From the NCBI GenBank assembly GCA_013286235.1, contig JABDGE010000002.1:21436-85435 (forward strand): a stretch of 64,000 bases of DNA, in the 5' to 3' direction. The translations under genes were made by a program, and so were the position numbers. This stretch comes from Bacteroidota bacterium. GTDB taxonomy: Bacteria > Bacteroidota > Bacteroidia > Sphingobacteriales > Sphingobacteriaceae. The notes below the pieces were generated by a model. The model did not search any database and was not told the DNA's origin. It worked only from the letters and a program-made list of their open reading frames with translations. Shown in pieces: positions 55,801 through 64,000 of this stretch. Every line of letters begins with the position of its first letter. The first letter of the stretch is position 1.

Positions 55801-55870
55801 TTTGCCCGAATGGCATGAAAGCAGCGGCGAGCAATCCTTTATTTTTGCTGATGAAATTGTGGTGGAGTGA
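52832..55870 (+). CDS. GH92 alpha-mannosidase with C-terminal carbohydrate-binding-like domains
   Basis: A 1012-residue exported enzyme (signal MKLFSRTAFLISLLVTWAVA). The GH92 catalytic module (to about residue 780) begins VDPFIGTGGHGHTYPGAVAP and contains WDGCSGYYYTD, GFSHTHLSGTG, HGNEPSHHMAYLF and GNEDCGQMSAWYV, all GH92 hallmarks; the family trims alpha-mannose from glycans, with calcium. A chitobiase-type module follows (AKIYYTLDGSSP), then a discoidin-like C-terminal domain. An unusual hydrophilic segment of about 35 residues, STQREARGDNSNTG and on, interrupts the linker near residue 305. Confidence 0.93.
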   Translation: MKLFSRTAFLISLLVTWAVASFAQHKKDYTLLVDPFIGTGGHGHTYPGAVAPFGMVQLSPDTRLTGWDGCSGYYYTDTVVYGFSHTHLSGTGVADYCDVLFMPTVGEPQFKNSEYQSGFKKKNEVAIPGYYKTHLDKYNIDAELTATTRVGVHRYTFPKTGSANIIIDLQHRDEVLDSWIEIVNDHEIRGFRRSRAWAEDQSVYFYAKFSKPFKTYGIALNDSLQPGKNKLSGKNIKMYIRFDDPREVIAKVGISSVSADGALRNLDAEVPDFDFKKVQHDAKELWETALSKIEVEGGGPDASTQREARGDNSNTGNRNTKHAAQTKQPVVDYVKTKQIIFYTALYHAMLAPNVYSDVDGQYRGMDQKVHTADGFTYYTVFSLWDTYRAEDPLMNLIDPKRTLDFVKSFLAMYEQGGLLPIWPLASNETFCMVGNHSIPVIVDAYAKGIRDFNADEALTAMKAAVNRDQFGLDSYRKNGVVLSDDEPESVSKTLEYTIDDWCIAQMAKMMNKPDDYHTFIKRAQYWKNNFNSENDFMQARANGGWYTPFDPREINNNYTEGNSWQYSFLAPQDVESLSDEMGGKAAFEAKLDELFTTDSKLTGRQQDDVSGLIGQYAHGNEPSHHMAYLFNFTDSPEKTQYYIDKILREEYSANPDGLSGNEDCGQMSAWYVISSLGIYNIMPGQNQFQIGMPQFDKAVINLDNGKKFTILNSGAGISRDNIYLQGMNLNKRAYNKIYLDYNDIADGGEFEVFTGRLPNKLFEQGLEKPASRISDDLIIPDPYIIAPAKTIKTPFSIQIKCADTSAKIYYTLDGSSPTANSALYSSPIAIASNITVKAIAIDKDKSSFVDEGTFTKVRDDLKLTLVNKYLPNYADEGDNALINGIRGKANWRLGNWQGYQGVDLVAIVDMGKVKPVKQVSLGALQDTRSWIVFPKYVEYWTSNDGTNYTLATTVNTRVDIKDMKVQTQDFTGLLNTNARYIKLVAKQYGPLPEWHESSGEQSFIFADEIVVE

Positions 55871-55934
55871 TTTTGTGGATATGAGACAGGATATCCTGCC
55901 CCACCCTTAACTGCTACTGCAAACTGCCTACTCA

Positions 55935-56816
55935 CTACTCCCCACCCAACAACTCCTTCTTCGCTTCCTCAAGTTTGTCCTTTTCGGCTTTCGGTAATAC
56001 AGGAAAAGTTAGCCCCATGTTTTTCAGGGTATCTGAAATGATGGAGGAGATGGCAATCCGCGTGAACCACTTTTTATCGGCGGGCAGCACATACCAGGGG
56101 CAATCTTCGGTTGACGTCTCCTGTATTGCTTTTTCATAGGCTTTCATATAGTCGTCCCAAAACTTGCGTTCATAGATGTCGGAGGCGGAAAATTTCCAGT
56201 TCTTCTCTTTATCGTCGATGCGGGCCAGGAAACGCCGACGTTGCTCTTCTTTGGAAATATGCAGAAAGAATTTAATAATAACCGTACCGTTGTCGGTAAG
56301 GTGCTTTTCAAAGGCCCGGATACTTTCATAACGGCGTTTCCAAAACTTCTTGTACACATCCTTAACCGATTTGATACCCGGCAGTTTTTCGTTCAATAAC
56401 AGCTCCGGATGAACTTTGGTAACCAGTACATTTTCATAGTGTGAGCGGTTAAATACGCCGATGCGGCCAAATTCAGGCAGCGCTTTGTAATGCCGCCACA
56501 GGAAATCATGCTTCAATTCCTCAGTGCTCGGTACTTTAAAGCTCGACACATCGCAGCCCTCAGGGTTCAGCCCCGTGAGCGTGTGCGCTATGGCCCCATC
56601 CTTCCCTCCAGCGTCCATCGCCTGGAAAATGATCAGCAGGGCGAAGCGGTTATCGGCGTAGAGCGCCTCCTGCAGGTCCGCAGTCTCCTGCACTAATTTA
56701 GCCAGTATTTCCTCTGCATCTTCTTTTTTATAATCGTTGGAGTAATCAGTTTCATAGTCCTTAAGGGAAAATTTACTGCCATCGCACACCTTGAATTTTT
56801 TAATTATATCACTCAT
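55935..56816 (-). CDS. Polyphosphate kinase 2 family protein
   Basis: A 293-residue protein of the PPK2 family. Walker A is FQAMDAGGKDG (GGKDG at 70-74), followed by SSFKVPSTEELKHDFLWRH, FNRSHYENVLVTKVHPEL and FFLHISKEEQRRRF, all in order. PPK2 enzymes phosphorylate nucleotides using polyphosphate. Start at 56816 is preferred to 56825. Convergent with the GH92 gene across a low-complexity ACTGCY-type spacer. Confidence 0.92.
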   Translation of the reverse strand: MSDIIKKFKVCDGSKFSLKDYETDYSNDYKKEDAEEILAKLVQETADLQEALYADNRFALLIIFQAMDAGGKDGAIAHTLTGLNPEGCDVSSFKVPSTEELKHDFLWRHYKALPEFGRIGVFNRSHYENVLVTKVHPELLLNEKLPGIKSVKDVYKKFWKRRYESIRAFEKHLTDNGTVIIKFFLHISKEEQRRRFLARIDDKEKNWKFSASDIYERKFWDDYMKAYEKAIQETSTEDCPWYVLPADKKWFTRIAISSIISDTLKNMGLTFPVLPKAEKDKLEEAKKELLGGE

Positions 56817-56931
56817 TGGAAACAAAAATTGGGTTGATTAAGTTACTTGAAAATTAAACACTTAAAATTGCGTTGTTAATAATTATTTATCGGGCTATGA
56901 TATAGAGCCATAATTTTACATCTTTACCCCC

Positions 56932-59256
56932 ATGTTCAGGCGCATAAAAAACAGATTTCTTCGATATTTTATCATCTTCCTTTATTTCATTATCATCTTC
57001 TTCTGCTCGATAGAGTTAAATTTCCTTTGGTTATTTGGCTATGCGCCAGACATGAATGAGATCAAAAACCCTGTGATGTCCTTATCTTCCGAGGTTTACT
57101 ATGCCGATGGAACACTCATTGGCCGGTACTATAAAGAGGACCGGTCGCCGGTGGAATTAAAGGACATTTCGCCCGATATCACCCATGCTTTGGTGGCCAC
57201 CGAGGATGCGCGTTTTTACCAGCACGGCGGCGTCGACTTCTTCTCGTTCTTCACCAGCATCCTTTCAACTGCAAAAGGCGAAAAACGGGGAGGCAGCACT
57301 ATTACACAACAATTGGCAAAAAATTTGTTTGAAACCCGCAAAAGAAAGTCGCAGGGTATCATCAGGCACGTCCCCCTGATCCGCACGATTGTTTACAAAT
57401 GCAAGGAATGGCTTACCGCCTATAAGATAGAACATGTGTATAGCAAGGATGACATAATAACACTTTATCTGAACACGGTTCCATTCGGAAACAACTCTTT
57501 TGGCATCAAAACTGCCACGCTGAAGTATTTTAACAAAACCCCCGACAAAGTCAATGCCGATGAAGCCGCTACGCTGATTGGAATGTTGAAAGCCACGTCG
57601 ACTTATAATCCCATCAACAATCCTGAACATTCTACGGAACGGCGTAATGTGGTTTTGGGCCAGATGCTGAAATATGATTACCTAAGCCAGGCAGAATATG
57701 ACACGGATATTGAAAAACCTTTGACCCTGGACTTAAGCCACAAAGACGATGAAAACAACGGCGACTCCTACCTGCGCGAAGCGGTAGAAAGATGGCTGAA
57801 GAAATGGTGCAGGGACAATGATTATGACCTGTACAATGATGGCTTGAAGATATACACTACGATCGATCCGCGGCTGCAGCATTATGCAGAATTGGCCGTC
57901 GCAGAAAAGATGAAGATGCTGCAAAACAGGTTCAACGACCTTTGGGGAAAGAAAAATCCGTGGCGCGACCTGAGCGGAAATGAGATCGTTGATTTTATCC
58001 CAAAGAACGAACAGCGCTTGCCAATTTACGCCCTGCTGCAAAGAAAATACAATTACAACAGCACGCTGATCGACCAGTATTTCGAGAAGCCAAAAAAAAT
58101 GAAGGTGTTTACCTGGCATGGGGAACGTGATACCACCTTCTCAACCATTGATTCCATCAAATACTACGCAAAATTACTAAACACAGGTATGATGACCCTG
58201 GAACCGTCCACCGGTAAAATTAAGGTTTGGGTTGGCGGCATCAACTTTAAATATTTTAATTACGACCACGTTAACCAGGCTAAACGGCAGCCGGGATCGA
58301 CTTTTAAACCCTTCGCTTACGTAACGGCCCTTGATAACGGATTTACGCCCTGCGATAAATTTACCGACAAATTTGTATCGATAAAATATACCGACGGCGG
58401 CAGGGAGCAGGTATGGGAGCCCAAAAATGCGACCTATAGTTTCTCGGGCGAGGATATGTCGCTAAGGCATGCCATGGGTGCGTCCATCAATTCCATCACG
58501 GCCCAGGTCACCCAGCAGGTGGGATGGGACAAGGTGGTTCAATACGCGCACAAGTGCGGTATAGAAAGCCCGCTTAAGTCTGTGCCATCGGTTTCCCTGG
58601 GATCAAGTGATGTATCGGTTTATGAAATGGTGCGGGCTTACAGTACCTTTTTGAACAAGGGCGTAAAGATCGACCCGATCCTGGTCACCAAAATCGTTGA
58701 TCAGGACGGCAATGCAGTGGCTCAATTCGATTTGAAGTCGCAGCAAGTGCTGAGCGAGGAAACCGCCTGGCTGATGCTATATATGTTCAGGGGAGGCATG
58801 GATGAGCCGGGTGGCACATCGCAGGCTTTGTGGGAGTACCCGGGTCTATGGAAAAAAGACAACCAGATTGGAGGGAAAACCGGCACCTCATCTGGTTTTG
58901 TTGACGGCTGGTATATGGGCATTACCAAAGACCTGGTGACCGGCATATGGGTGGGCGCAGATGATCGGAGTGTACACTTTACAAACTCCGACACAGGAGA
59001 AGGCTCGCATACGGCCTTGCCAATTTTTGGCGACTTTATGCAAAGGGTTTACGCTGACCCGAATTCGGGCTATACCTGGGGGCCTTTCCCGAAACCATGG
59101 GTGAAGATCACCAAGGAATACGACTGCCCTTCGCCGCGCGAGGATGTCGACTCCTTAACCGACAGCTTAAGGGCGCCGATAGATACCGAAGCGATTAAGC
59201 CCGGCACAACGCCCGCACACCTGGACACGACGGTTCAACAACTTCCGAAGAACTAG
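56932..59256 (+). CDS. Bifunctional penicillin-binding protein 1A
   Basis: A 774-residue class A PBP. An N-terminal membrane anchor (FIIFLYFIIIFFCSIEL) precedes the GT51 glycosyltransferase domain with catalytic Glu91 in ATEDARFYQHGG and RGGSTITQQLAKN. The transpeptidase domain has nucleophile Ser456 and Lys459 in RQPGSTFKPF, SIN in GASINSI, and KTGTSSG. It polymerises glycan strands and crosslinks peptidoglycan in the periplasm. Confidence 0.96.
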   Translation: MFRRIKNRFLRYFIIFLYFIIIFFCSIELNFLWLFGYAPDMNEIKNPVMSLSSEVYYADGTLIGRYYKEDRSPVELKDISPDITHALVATEDARFYQHGGVDFFSFFTSILSTAKGEKRGGSTITQQLAKNLFETRKRKSQGIIRHVPLIRTIVYKCKEWLTAYKIEHVYSKDDIITLYLNTVPFGNNSFGIKTATLKYFNKTPDKVNADEAATLIGMLKATSTYNPINNPEHSTERRNVVLGQMLKYDYLSQAEYDTDIEKPLTLDLSHKDDENNGDSYLREAVERWLKKWCRDNDYDLYNDGLKIYTTIDPRLQHYAELAVAEKMKMLQNRFNDLWGKKNPWRDLSGNEIVDFIPKNEQRLPIYALLQRKYNYNSTLIDQYFEKPKKMKVFTWHGERDTTFSTIDSIKYYAKLLNTGMMTLEPSTGKIKVWVGGINFKYFNYDHVNQAKRQPGSTFKPFAYVTALDNGFTPCDKFTDKFVSIKYTDGGREQVWEPKNATYSFSGEDMSLRHAMGASINSITAQVTQQVGWDKVVQYAHKCGIESPLKSVPSVSLGSSDVSVYEMVRAYSTFLNKGVKIDPILVTKIVDQDGNAVAQFDLKSQQVLSEETAWLMLYMFRGGMDEPGGTSQALWEYPGLWKKDNQIGGKTGTSSGFVDGWYMGITKDLVTGIWVGADDRSVHFTNSDTGEGSHTALPIFGDFMQRVYADPNSGYTWGPFPKPWVKITKEYDCPSPREDVDSLTDSLRAPIDTEAIKPGTTPAHLDTTVQQLPKN

Positions 59257-59370
59257 CAGGACGCTGAAATGAACGCCCGGTATGAAGCGGTCAACAACTT
59301 ATAAAAGAAATAATCGTTACGACAAATAGCAACTAATCCATCATTTTCGCCGTATCTAACCAGGACACCC

Positions 59371-62300
59371 ATGGATAAATATTACCCTTGCCTGATAAAA
59401 AGATTCCTGCTTATCCTGGTCTGCACTTTATCCTTTCTCGTAGTTAGCCAGCAATCAAAGGCCCAGTACTTTGGCCAAAACAAGGTCCGCTATAAAAACC
59501 TGAAATTTAAGGTTTACCGTACGCCGCATTTTGAGATTTATTACTACCTGAAAAACGACAGCATGCTGAAACGCTTTGGCCAGGAAGCCGAGCTTTGGTA
59601 CACCATACATCAACAGGTGTTTAGGGATACCTTCAAAAAACCCAACCCCATCATATTGTACGCCAATCACCCCGATTTTCAGCAAACAACAGCCATTGAC
59701 GGCGACATTGATGTAGGCACGGGCGGCGTAACCGAAGGTTTAAAAAACCGGATAGTGATGCCGGTGATGGAAACCAATGAAATGACCCGGCACGTGATCG
59801 GCCATGAATTGGTGCATGCTTTTCAATACCACACCCTGCTGGGGAAGGATTCGGGCAATTTCGAAAACATCAACAATATGCCCTTATGGATGATAGAAGG
59901 GATGGCTGAGTACCTTTCGCTGGGCAAAAAGGATTCCTACACGGCGATGTGGATGCGCGATGCATACCTCAACCATGATATCCCGACCGTAAAGGAACTC
60001 ACGGAAAGCAATAAGTACTTCCCCTACCGTTATGGCGAGGCCTTCTGGTCCTTCATCGGCTCCACGTATGGGGATACGGTGATCGTACCATTCTTTAAAA
60101 ACACGGCGCGCTTCGGCCTGGGCTATGCCATCAAACGAACGTTTGGATATGACGATAAAACCTTATCCAATCTTTGGAAAAACTCGATCGAAGCAACCTA
60201 TAAACCCTTTTTAAAAGACACCGTACAACAACCGGTTGGCCAACGCATTGTGGACGATAAAAATGCCGGTAAATTAAATGTAGCGCCGGCGATCAGTCCC
60301 GATGGCAGGTACCTGGCATATTTGTCGGAAAAGAATTTATTCACCATCGACCTTTACCTGGCTGATGCTAAAACAGGCCAGGTAATTCGCAAGCTCACCA
60401 GCAAAATATCCAACACGCATATCGACGAATTTAATTTTATCGAATCTGCCGGAGCCTGGTCGCCTGATAGCAAGCGATTTGCTTTCAGTGTTTTCAACAG
60501 GGGGCGAAACCGTATGCTGGTGGTTGATGTGGCCTCGGGAACCATCGTGGATGATGTTTCCATGGGAAAAGCCGAACAGTTCAGCAACCTTTCATGGTCA
60601 CCCGACGGGGCCTCAATCGTGTTCCAGGGACTGGCTAACGGGCAGGGCGACCTGTATATGTACAATTTCGACACCCACCAGGTCCGGCAGCTCACCAACG
60701 ATAAGTACTCCGATTGTATGCCAAGCTTTTCAAGAGATGGAAAAAAGATCATCTTTTCCAGTGACCGCACCACCTATGATCAGTCCTTGGGACAAGCGAT
60801 CACGTTTAACCTGGCGGAGCTCGACCTGGCCACCGGGAAAGTTACCGATATCAAAATATTTAACGGCGCCAACAACTTAAATCCGCAGTATTCGGCGGAT
60901 GGTACAAAGATCTATTTTCTTTCCAACAGGGATGGTTTCCGCAATATGTACCGCTACACCCCGGCAACAGGGAAAGTTGAACAAATGACGGACCTCTTTA
61001 CCGGCATCTGCGGTATAACGGAGTATTCACCGGCCTTAAGCATCTCTGCGCATGACGATATTGTTTATTCCTATTACCGCTCGCAAAAGTATTCGCTGTA
61101 CACAGCGAAGGCCGGCGACTTTACCGCAAGAACGGTTGATAGCAAAACTTTAAACTTCGACGCCGCCATGCTGCCTCCCGCCAGGTCTGTCGGGGTCGAT
61201 CTGATCAATTCAAACCTGAATAATTTCCTGGCTTACCAAAAGATTCCCTCAGATTCTATAAAAAATGTTCCCTACAGGCCCCAGTTTAAAATGGACTACC
61301 TGGCAAGCAGTGGTGTTGGCGCCCAGGTGAGCCAGTTTGGAACGGGGCTGTCCAGCGGGATACAGGGAGTTTTCAGCGATGTCTTAGGCAGGAACCAGAT
61401 TTACGCAGGTGTAGCCATAAACGGCGAAATTTACGATGTGGGCGGGCAATTTACGTATATTAACCAGGCAGGACGCTGGAATTTCGGCGCCGGCATTTCG
61501 CATATCCCCTTCCAGACAGCGAACTATAGTGTGGTAGCTGGCACCTACCAGGTAAACAGTACCACTACGGTACCGGTTAATATTGAACGCTTCGACCTGA
61601 TAAGGATATTCCAGGATCAGCTTTCCTTATTCACCTCCTACCCCCTTACGCGAAAAACACGTATTGAATTCGGCACCGGCGCCGCTACTTATTACTACCG
61701 CGTTGATCGGTACAGCACAACTTATGATATACTGGGCAACGAGCTGAACTATTCACACACCACCGTTCCTACATCTGCGTATAACTCCGAAACAACCAAC
61801 AACGGGCTAATTCTAACCCCTTTTACCCTGGGTAATGTGAGTACATCCCTGGTTGGCGACAATTCCTTTTTTGGTGTGGCCTCGCCATTAAGCGGCTACC
61901 GTTACCGCCTGGAGGCCGAATACGATTTTGGCACTTACCAGTATTTTGCGCCGACTATTGACCTGCGGGAATATGTAAGAGTAGAACCTGTAACCTTTGC
62001 CTTTCGTTTTTACGGCTACGGGCGTTTTGGAAATACCGGGAATTTGTACCCGCTGTACGTTGGTTACCCGTTTTTGATACGCGGATATGAGGCCCAGACC
62101 TTTTACGGCTCAACTAAAACGCCGACAAATGGCTTTACAATCGACCAGCTATCTGGCAACCGCCTCGCCGTTGCAAATTTTGAGATACGTTTACCCCTGA
62201 CCGGTCCGGAAAAACTCTCACAACTTAAGTCGAGGTACTTGTTTACGGAGCTCAACTTTTTTGTGGACGCCGGCCTGGCCTGGAACGCAGGCGACCAGAT

Positions 62301-62562
62301 CAAATTTCAATCTTCGCCAGACTTGGCCGGCTATACGCCGGAAGTAGACGCGAACGGCAACCCGGTTATCGGATCAAACGGAAAACCCTTGTTGCAGCCG
62401 GTTTATAATCCACTCCAGCGCGTTCCGGCTGTGAGTACAGGGGTATCCATCAGGATAAATGTGCTGGGTGCTTTCGTGCTCGAACCCTACCTGGCGTATC
62501 CGTTCAACCGAACCGACATCGGCAAACCGGTGTTTGGCTTAGGATTTACACCAGGCTGGTAA
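59371..62562 (+). CDS. Metallopeptidase-propeller-outer membrane barrel fusion
   Basis: A 1063-residue exported protein. After the signal (RFLLILVCTLSFLVVSQQSKA) comes a gluzincin-type peptidase: HVIGHELVHAFQYH holds zinc-binding H145-E-L-V-H149, and MIEGMAEYL supplies the third-ligand Glu176 or Glu180. About residues 300-620 form a TolB/WD40-type propeller (ISPDGRYLAYLSEKN, WSPDGASIVFQG, FSRDGKKIIFSSDR). The last ~400 residues are an Omp85/BamA-like barrel: YPFLIRGYEAQT, FEIRLPLTGP, FFVDAGLAW and a terminal aromatic residue (FTPGW). I infer a protease anchored by its own outer-membrane barrel. The function is unknown. Confidence 0.85.
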   Translation: MDKYYPCLIKRFLLILVCTLSFLVVSQQSKAQYFGQNKVRYKNLKFKVYRTPHFEIYYYLKNDSMLKRFGQEAELWYTIHQQVFRDTFKKPNPIILYANHPDFQQTTAIDGDIDVGTGGVTEGLKNRIVMPVMETNEMTRHVIGHELVHAFQYHTLLGKDSGNFENINNMPLWMIEGMAEYLSLGKKDSYTAMWMRDAYLNHDIPTVKELTESNKYFPYRYGEAFWSFIGSTYGDTVIVPFFKNTARFGLGYAIKRTFGYDDKTLSNLWKNSIEATYKPFLKDTVQQPVGQRIVDDKNAGKLNVAPAISPDGRYLAYLSEKNLFTIDLYLADAKTGQVIRKLTSKISNTHIDEFNFIESAGAWSPDSKRFAFSVFNRGRNRMLVVDVASGTIVDDVSMGKAEQFSNLSWSPDGASIVFQGLANGQGDLYMYNFDTHQVRQLTNDKYSDCMPSFSRDGKKIIFSSDRTTYDQSLGQAITFNLAELDLATGKVTDIKIFNGANNLNPQYSADGTKIYFLSNRDGFRNMYRYTPATGKVEQMTDLFTGICGITEYSPALSISAHDDIVYSYYRSQKYSLYTAKAGDFTARTVDSKTLNFDAAMLPPARSVGVDLINSNLNNFLAYQKIPSDSIKNVPYRPQFKMDYLASSGVGAQVSQFGTGLSSGIQGVFSDVLGRNQIYAGVAINGEIYDVGGQFTYINQAGRWNFGAGISHIPFQTANYSVVAGTYQVNSTTTVPVNIERFDLIRIFQDQLSLFTSYPLTRKTRIEFGTGAATYYYRVDRYSTTYDILGNELNYSHTTVPTSAYNSETTNNGLILTPFTLGNVSTSLVGDNSFFGVASPLSGYRYRLEAEYDFGTYQYFAPTIDLREYVRVEPVTFAFRFYGYGRFGNTGNLYPLYVGYPFLIRGYEAQTFYGSTKTPTNGFTIDQLSGNRLAVANFEIRLPLTGPEKLSQLKSRYLFTELNFFVDAGLAWNAGDQIKFQSSPDLAGYTPEVDANGNPVIGSNGKPLLQPVYNPLQRVPAVSTGVSIRINVLGAFVLEPYLAYPFNRTDIGKPVFGLGFTPGW

Positions 62563-62660
62563 GTTCAATTATTGTATAATTCGCGTTAAAAGCTACAAAA
62601 ATTTTACGTCAAACAAACTTTTGCTTATAGTTTAATGGCATTAGGTAATTGTTTTTGTCG

Positions 62661-62668
62661 TACTTTTG
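62661..62668 (+). promoter_or_regulatory. -7 element just before the fasciclin gene
   Basis: TACTTTTG matches TAnnTTTG and ends five bases before the ATG at 62674. It therefore rules out the longer frame starting at 62635 and predicts a leaderless or near-leaderless mRNA. Confidence 0.5.
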
Positions 62669-62673
62669 CCGCC

Positions 62674-63282
62674 ATGATCAAATGGATGGCATTTTTGGGA
62701 GTGATGTTGTGGGGTACGATGCTATATGGCCAGGCAACTACGGTCACTAACCCCGTTAACGACACGGTACGGGCTAAGTGGGGTAAAATAAAGATTGTGG
62801 ACGGGGTAAAAATGATATCTTCCAATGATGTGATGGAAAATATCTCTCTTTCGAAAGAGTATTCTACGCTGGTTTCGGTTATCAACAATGCTGGCCTTAC
62901 AGAAACATTTAAAAGCAAGGGGCCAATCACGGTTTTCGCACCCACAAACGAAGCGTTCAAAAAATTACCGCCGGGAGAACTTGATACCCTATTAAGGGCA
63001 GATCATAAAGATTACCTGAGCTATCTGCTCACCTACCATGCGATCGCAGGCAGGCTGACCTCGAAAGATATCGCTCATAAAATAAATTCAAATAACGGCA
63101 CGGCAGTTCTGACCACGCTGGCCGGCAGTAAGATAACGGCGACAATCGACGAAAACCGCAATATTGTTTTGACGGATGAAAATGGCGGCCAAAGCATTAT
63201 CAGCCGGTTCGACATAGCGCAAAGCAATGGGATATTGGATATCGTGACCGCAGTGCTCGTGCCAAAGCCAAAAGCGATATAA
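62674..63282 (+). CDS. Secreted fasciclin-domain protein
   Basis: A 202-residue exported protein (signal MIKWMAFLGVMLWGTMLYGQ). The fasciclin (FAS1) domain has ITVFAPTNEAFKKLPPGELD, YLSYLLTYHAIAGRLTSKDI and IAQSNGILDIVTAVLVP, nearly the full family motif set. FAS1 proteins mediate adhesion. The start is chosen from the signal peptide and the -7 box at 62661. It is 97 bases upstream of msrB. Confidence 0.93.
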   Translation: MIKWMAFLGVMLWGTMLYGQATTVTNPVNDTVRAKWGKIKIVDGVKMISSNDVMENISLSKEYSTLVSVINNAGLTETFKSKGPITVFAPTNEAFKKLPPGELDTLLRADHKDYLSYLLTYHAIAGRLTSKDIAHKINSNNGTAVLTTLAGSKITATIDENRNIVLTDENGGQSIISRFDIAQSNGILDIVTAVLVPKPKAI

Positions 63283-63379
63283 AAAAACGTTTGGCTGACA
63301 ATCCTGTCAACGCCGATTTTCGTAATTGTTTTTGTAAGGGAATTTGGTCTTTTACGACAAACCATAAAAAATCTTAACA

Positions 63380-63871
63380 ATGAAAAAATTAGCATTTGTA
63401 TTAATGCTGGCGTCTATCGTTACCACATTTGGGTGCCAGCAAACCAATGGGCAGCAGTTGAAACAGTACGACCCAAAAAGAAAAATGAGTAAGACACCGG
63501 CCGACTGGAAAAAAATATTGACCTCGAATCAATATTACATCATGGTAGAAAGTGGAACAGAGCCGCCCTTTCAGAACCCCTACTTTAACAACCACGAAAA
63601 GGGCATTTATGTAAGCGCCGCCACGGGTGAAGTATTATTCAGTTCAGATGATAAATATGACAGCGGCACAGGCTGGCCAAGCTTTGTAAAACCAGTGGAC
63701 ATGAAAAAGATCGAGATCGTGCAGGACAACAGCGATGGCATGGAGCGCGACGAAGTGATAGAACGCAGCACGGGCCTCCACCTGGGACACGTTTTTGACG
63801 ACGGCCCTTCCGACCGCGGCGGAAAAAGATATTGCATGAATTCAGGCGCTTTGAAATTCATTAAAAAGTAA
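63380..63871 (+). CDS. msrB: Secreted MsrB methionine-R-sulfoxide reductase, zinc-less
   Basis: A 163-residue lipoprotein or exported enzyme (signal MKKLAFVLMLASIVTTFGC). MsrB motifs: YDSGTGWPSFVKP, THLGHVF-type HLGHVFDDGP and catalytic Cys152 in GKRYCMNSGALKF. The two CxxC zinc pairs of many MsrBs are missing (here YVSAATGEVLF and ERSTGLHLGHVF), so it is the zinc-less type. It repairs oxidised methionine in periplasmic proteins. No msrA is beside it. Confidence 0.95.
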   Translation: MKKLAFVLMLASIVTTFGCQQTNGQQLKQYDPKRKMSKTPADWKKILTSNQYYIMVESGTEPPFQNPYFNNHEKGIYVSAATGEVLFSSDDKYDSGTGWPSFVKPVDMKKIEIVQDNSDGMERDEVIERSTGLHLGHVFDDGPSDRGGKRYCMNSGALKFIKK

Positions 63872-63961
63872 CCGCTTTTCTTGACGAACTTAACGACGGG
63901 CGGAGTTGGGGGCGTACCCTCAACCCGCTTTCGTAATTTAAACCCGGGGTCAGATCAACCC

Positions 63962-63998
63962 AATCAGGATTAACCGGCCTGATTATCTTTTCCTTTTG
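63962..63998 (+). terminator. Possible terminator at the window end
   Basis: AATCAGG (63962-63968) and CCTGATT (63978-63984) form a 7-bp stem with a nine-base loop, followed by a T-rich tail, 90 bases after msrB. Confidence 0.45.
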
Positions 63999-64000
63999 CG

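Overview
The window reads as a chromosomal segment of a Bacteroidota bacterium, most likely a member of the Sphingobacteriaceae of the Mucilaginibacter/Pedobacter type. The genus is my inference. Supporting signs are: Bacteroidota-type promoters (TTTG, about 18-21 bp, TAnnTTTG) before several genes; a type B secretion-system sorting domain on a very large secreted protein; many lipoproteins and Sec signal peptides; a GH92 mannosidase; paired DUF3857 proteins; and intergenic spacers full of dispersed low-complexity and palindromic repeats. No prophage, CRISPR array, rRNA or intact insertion sequence was seen.

1-7.4 kb is a run of minus-strand genes: DUF3179 protein, MetE-core-like methyltransferase, AhpD-like protein, MFS transporter and two more AhpD-like proteins, tightly packed as one probable operon. 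Two paralogous small envelope proteins bracket it; one is cut by the window start. A tRNA-Ser(GCU) with a clear promoter and terminator follows. 7.4-11.3 kb is a 1271-residue secreted protein with two seven-bladed YVTN propellers. 11.7-14.3 kb is a rifamycin phosphotransferase-like gene broken by one frameshift. 14.3-21.1 kb holds a 7TM-HD protein, an SPFH protein with a small ribbon-helix-helix partner, a thiolase, a MazF-like toxin with an unfamiliar partner, and a secreted protein of unknown function.

21.3-30.6 kb is mostly housekeeping: POT peptide transporter, polyprenol-phosphate glycosyltransferase, RuvB, a secreted oxidoreductase, a polysaccharide deacetylase, QueG and a DnaQ-like exonuclease. 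30.7-38.7 kb has two overlapping DUF3857/transglutaminase genes (the first with its catalytic Cys and His replaced), a 41-residue membrane protein, a TMEM175-type channel, an NlpC/P60 lipoprotein and an aldo/keto reductase. 38.7-46.5 kb is gene-poor and repeat-rich, with a PQQ-type sugar dehydrogenase plus cytochrome c pair, and a 1.7 kb AT-rich island with tandem repeats that may be a decayed mobile element.

46.5-64 kb carries a three-gene ABC importer, a lipoprotein that looks like a pepsin-family aspartic peptidase, a glutamine transaminase/omega-amidase repair pair, the GH92 mannosidase, PPK2, PBP1A, a peptidase-propeller-outer-membrane-barrel fusion, a fasciclin protein and a zinc-less secreted MsrB.

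The strongest candidates for something undescribed are the AhpD/MetE/MFS/DUF3179 operon, the bacterial pepsin-like lipoprotein, the toxin pair at 19.2-20.0 kb, and the metallopeptidase-barrel fusion. All function calls rest on reading motifs by eye; no database search was possible.
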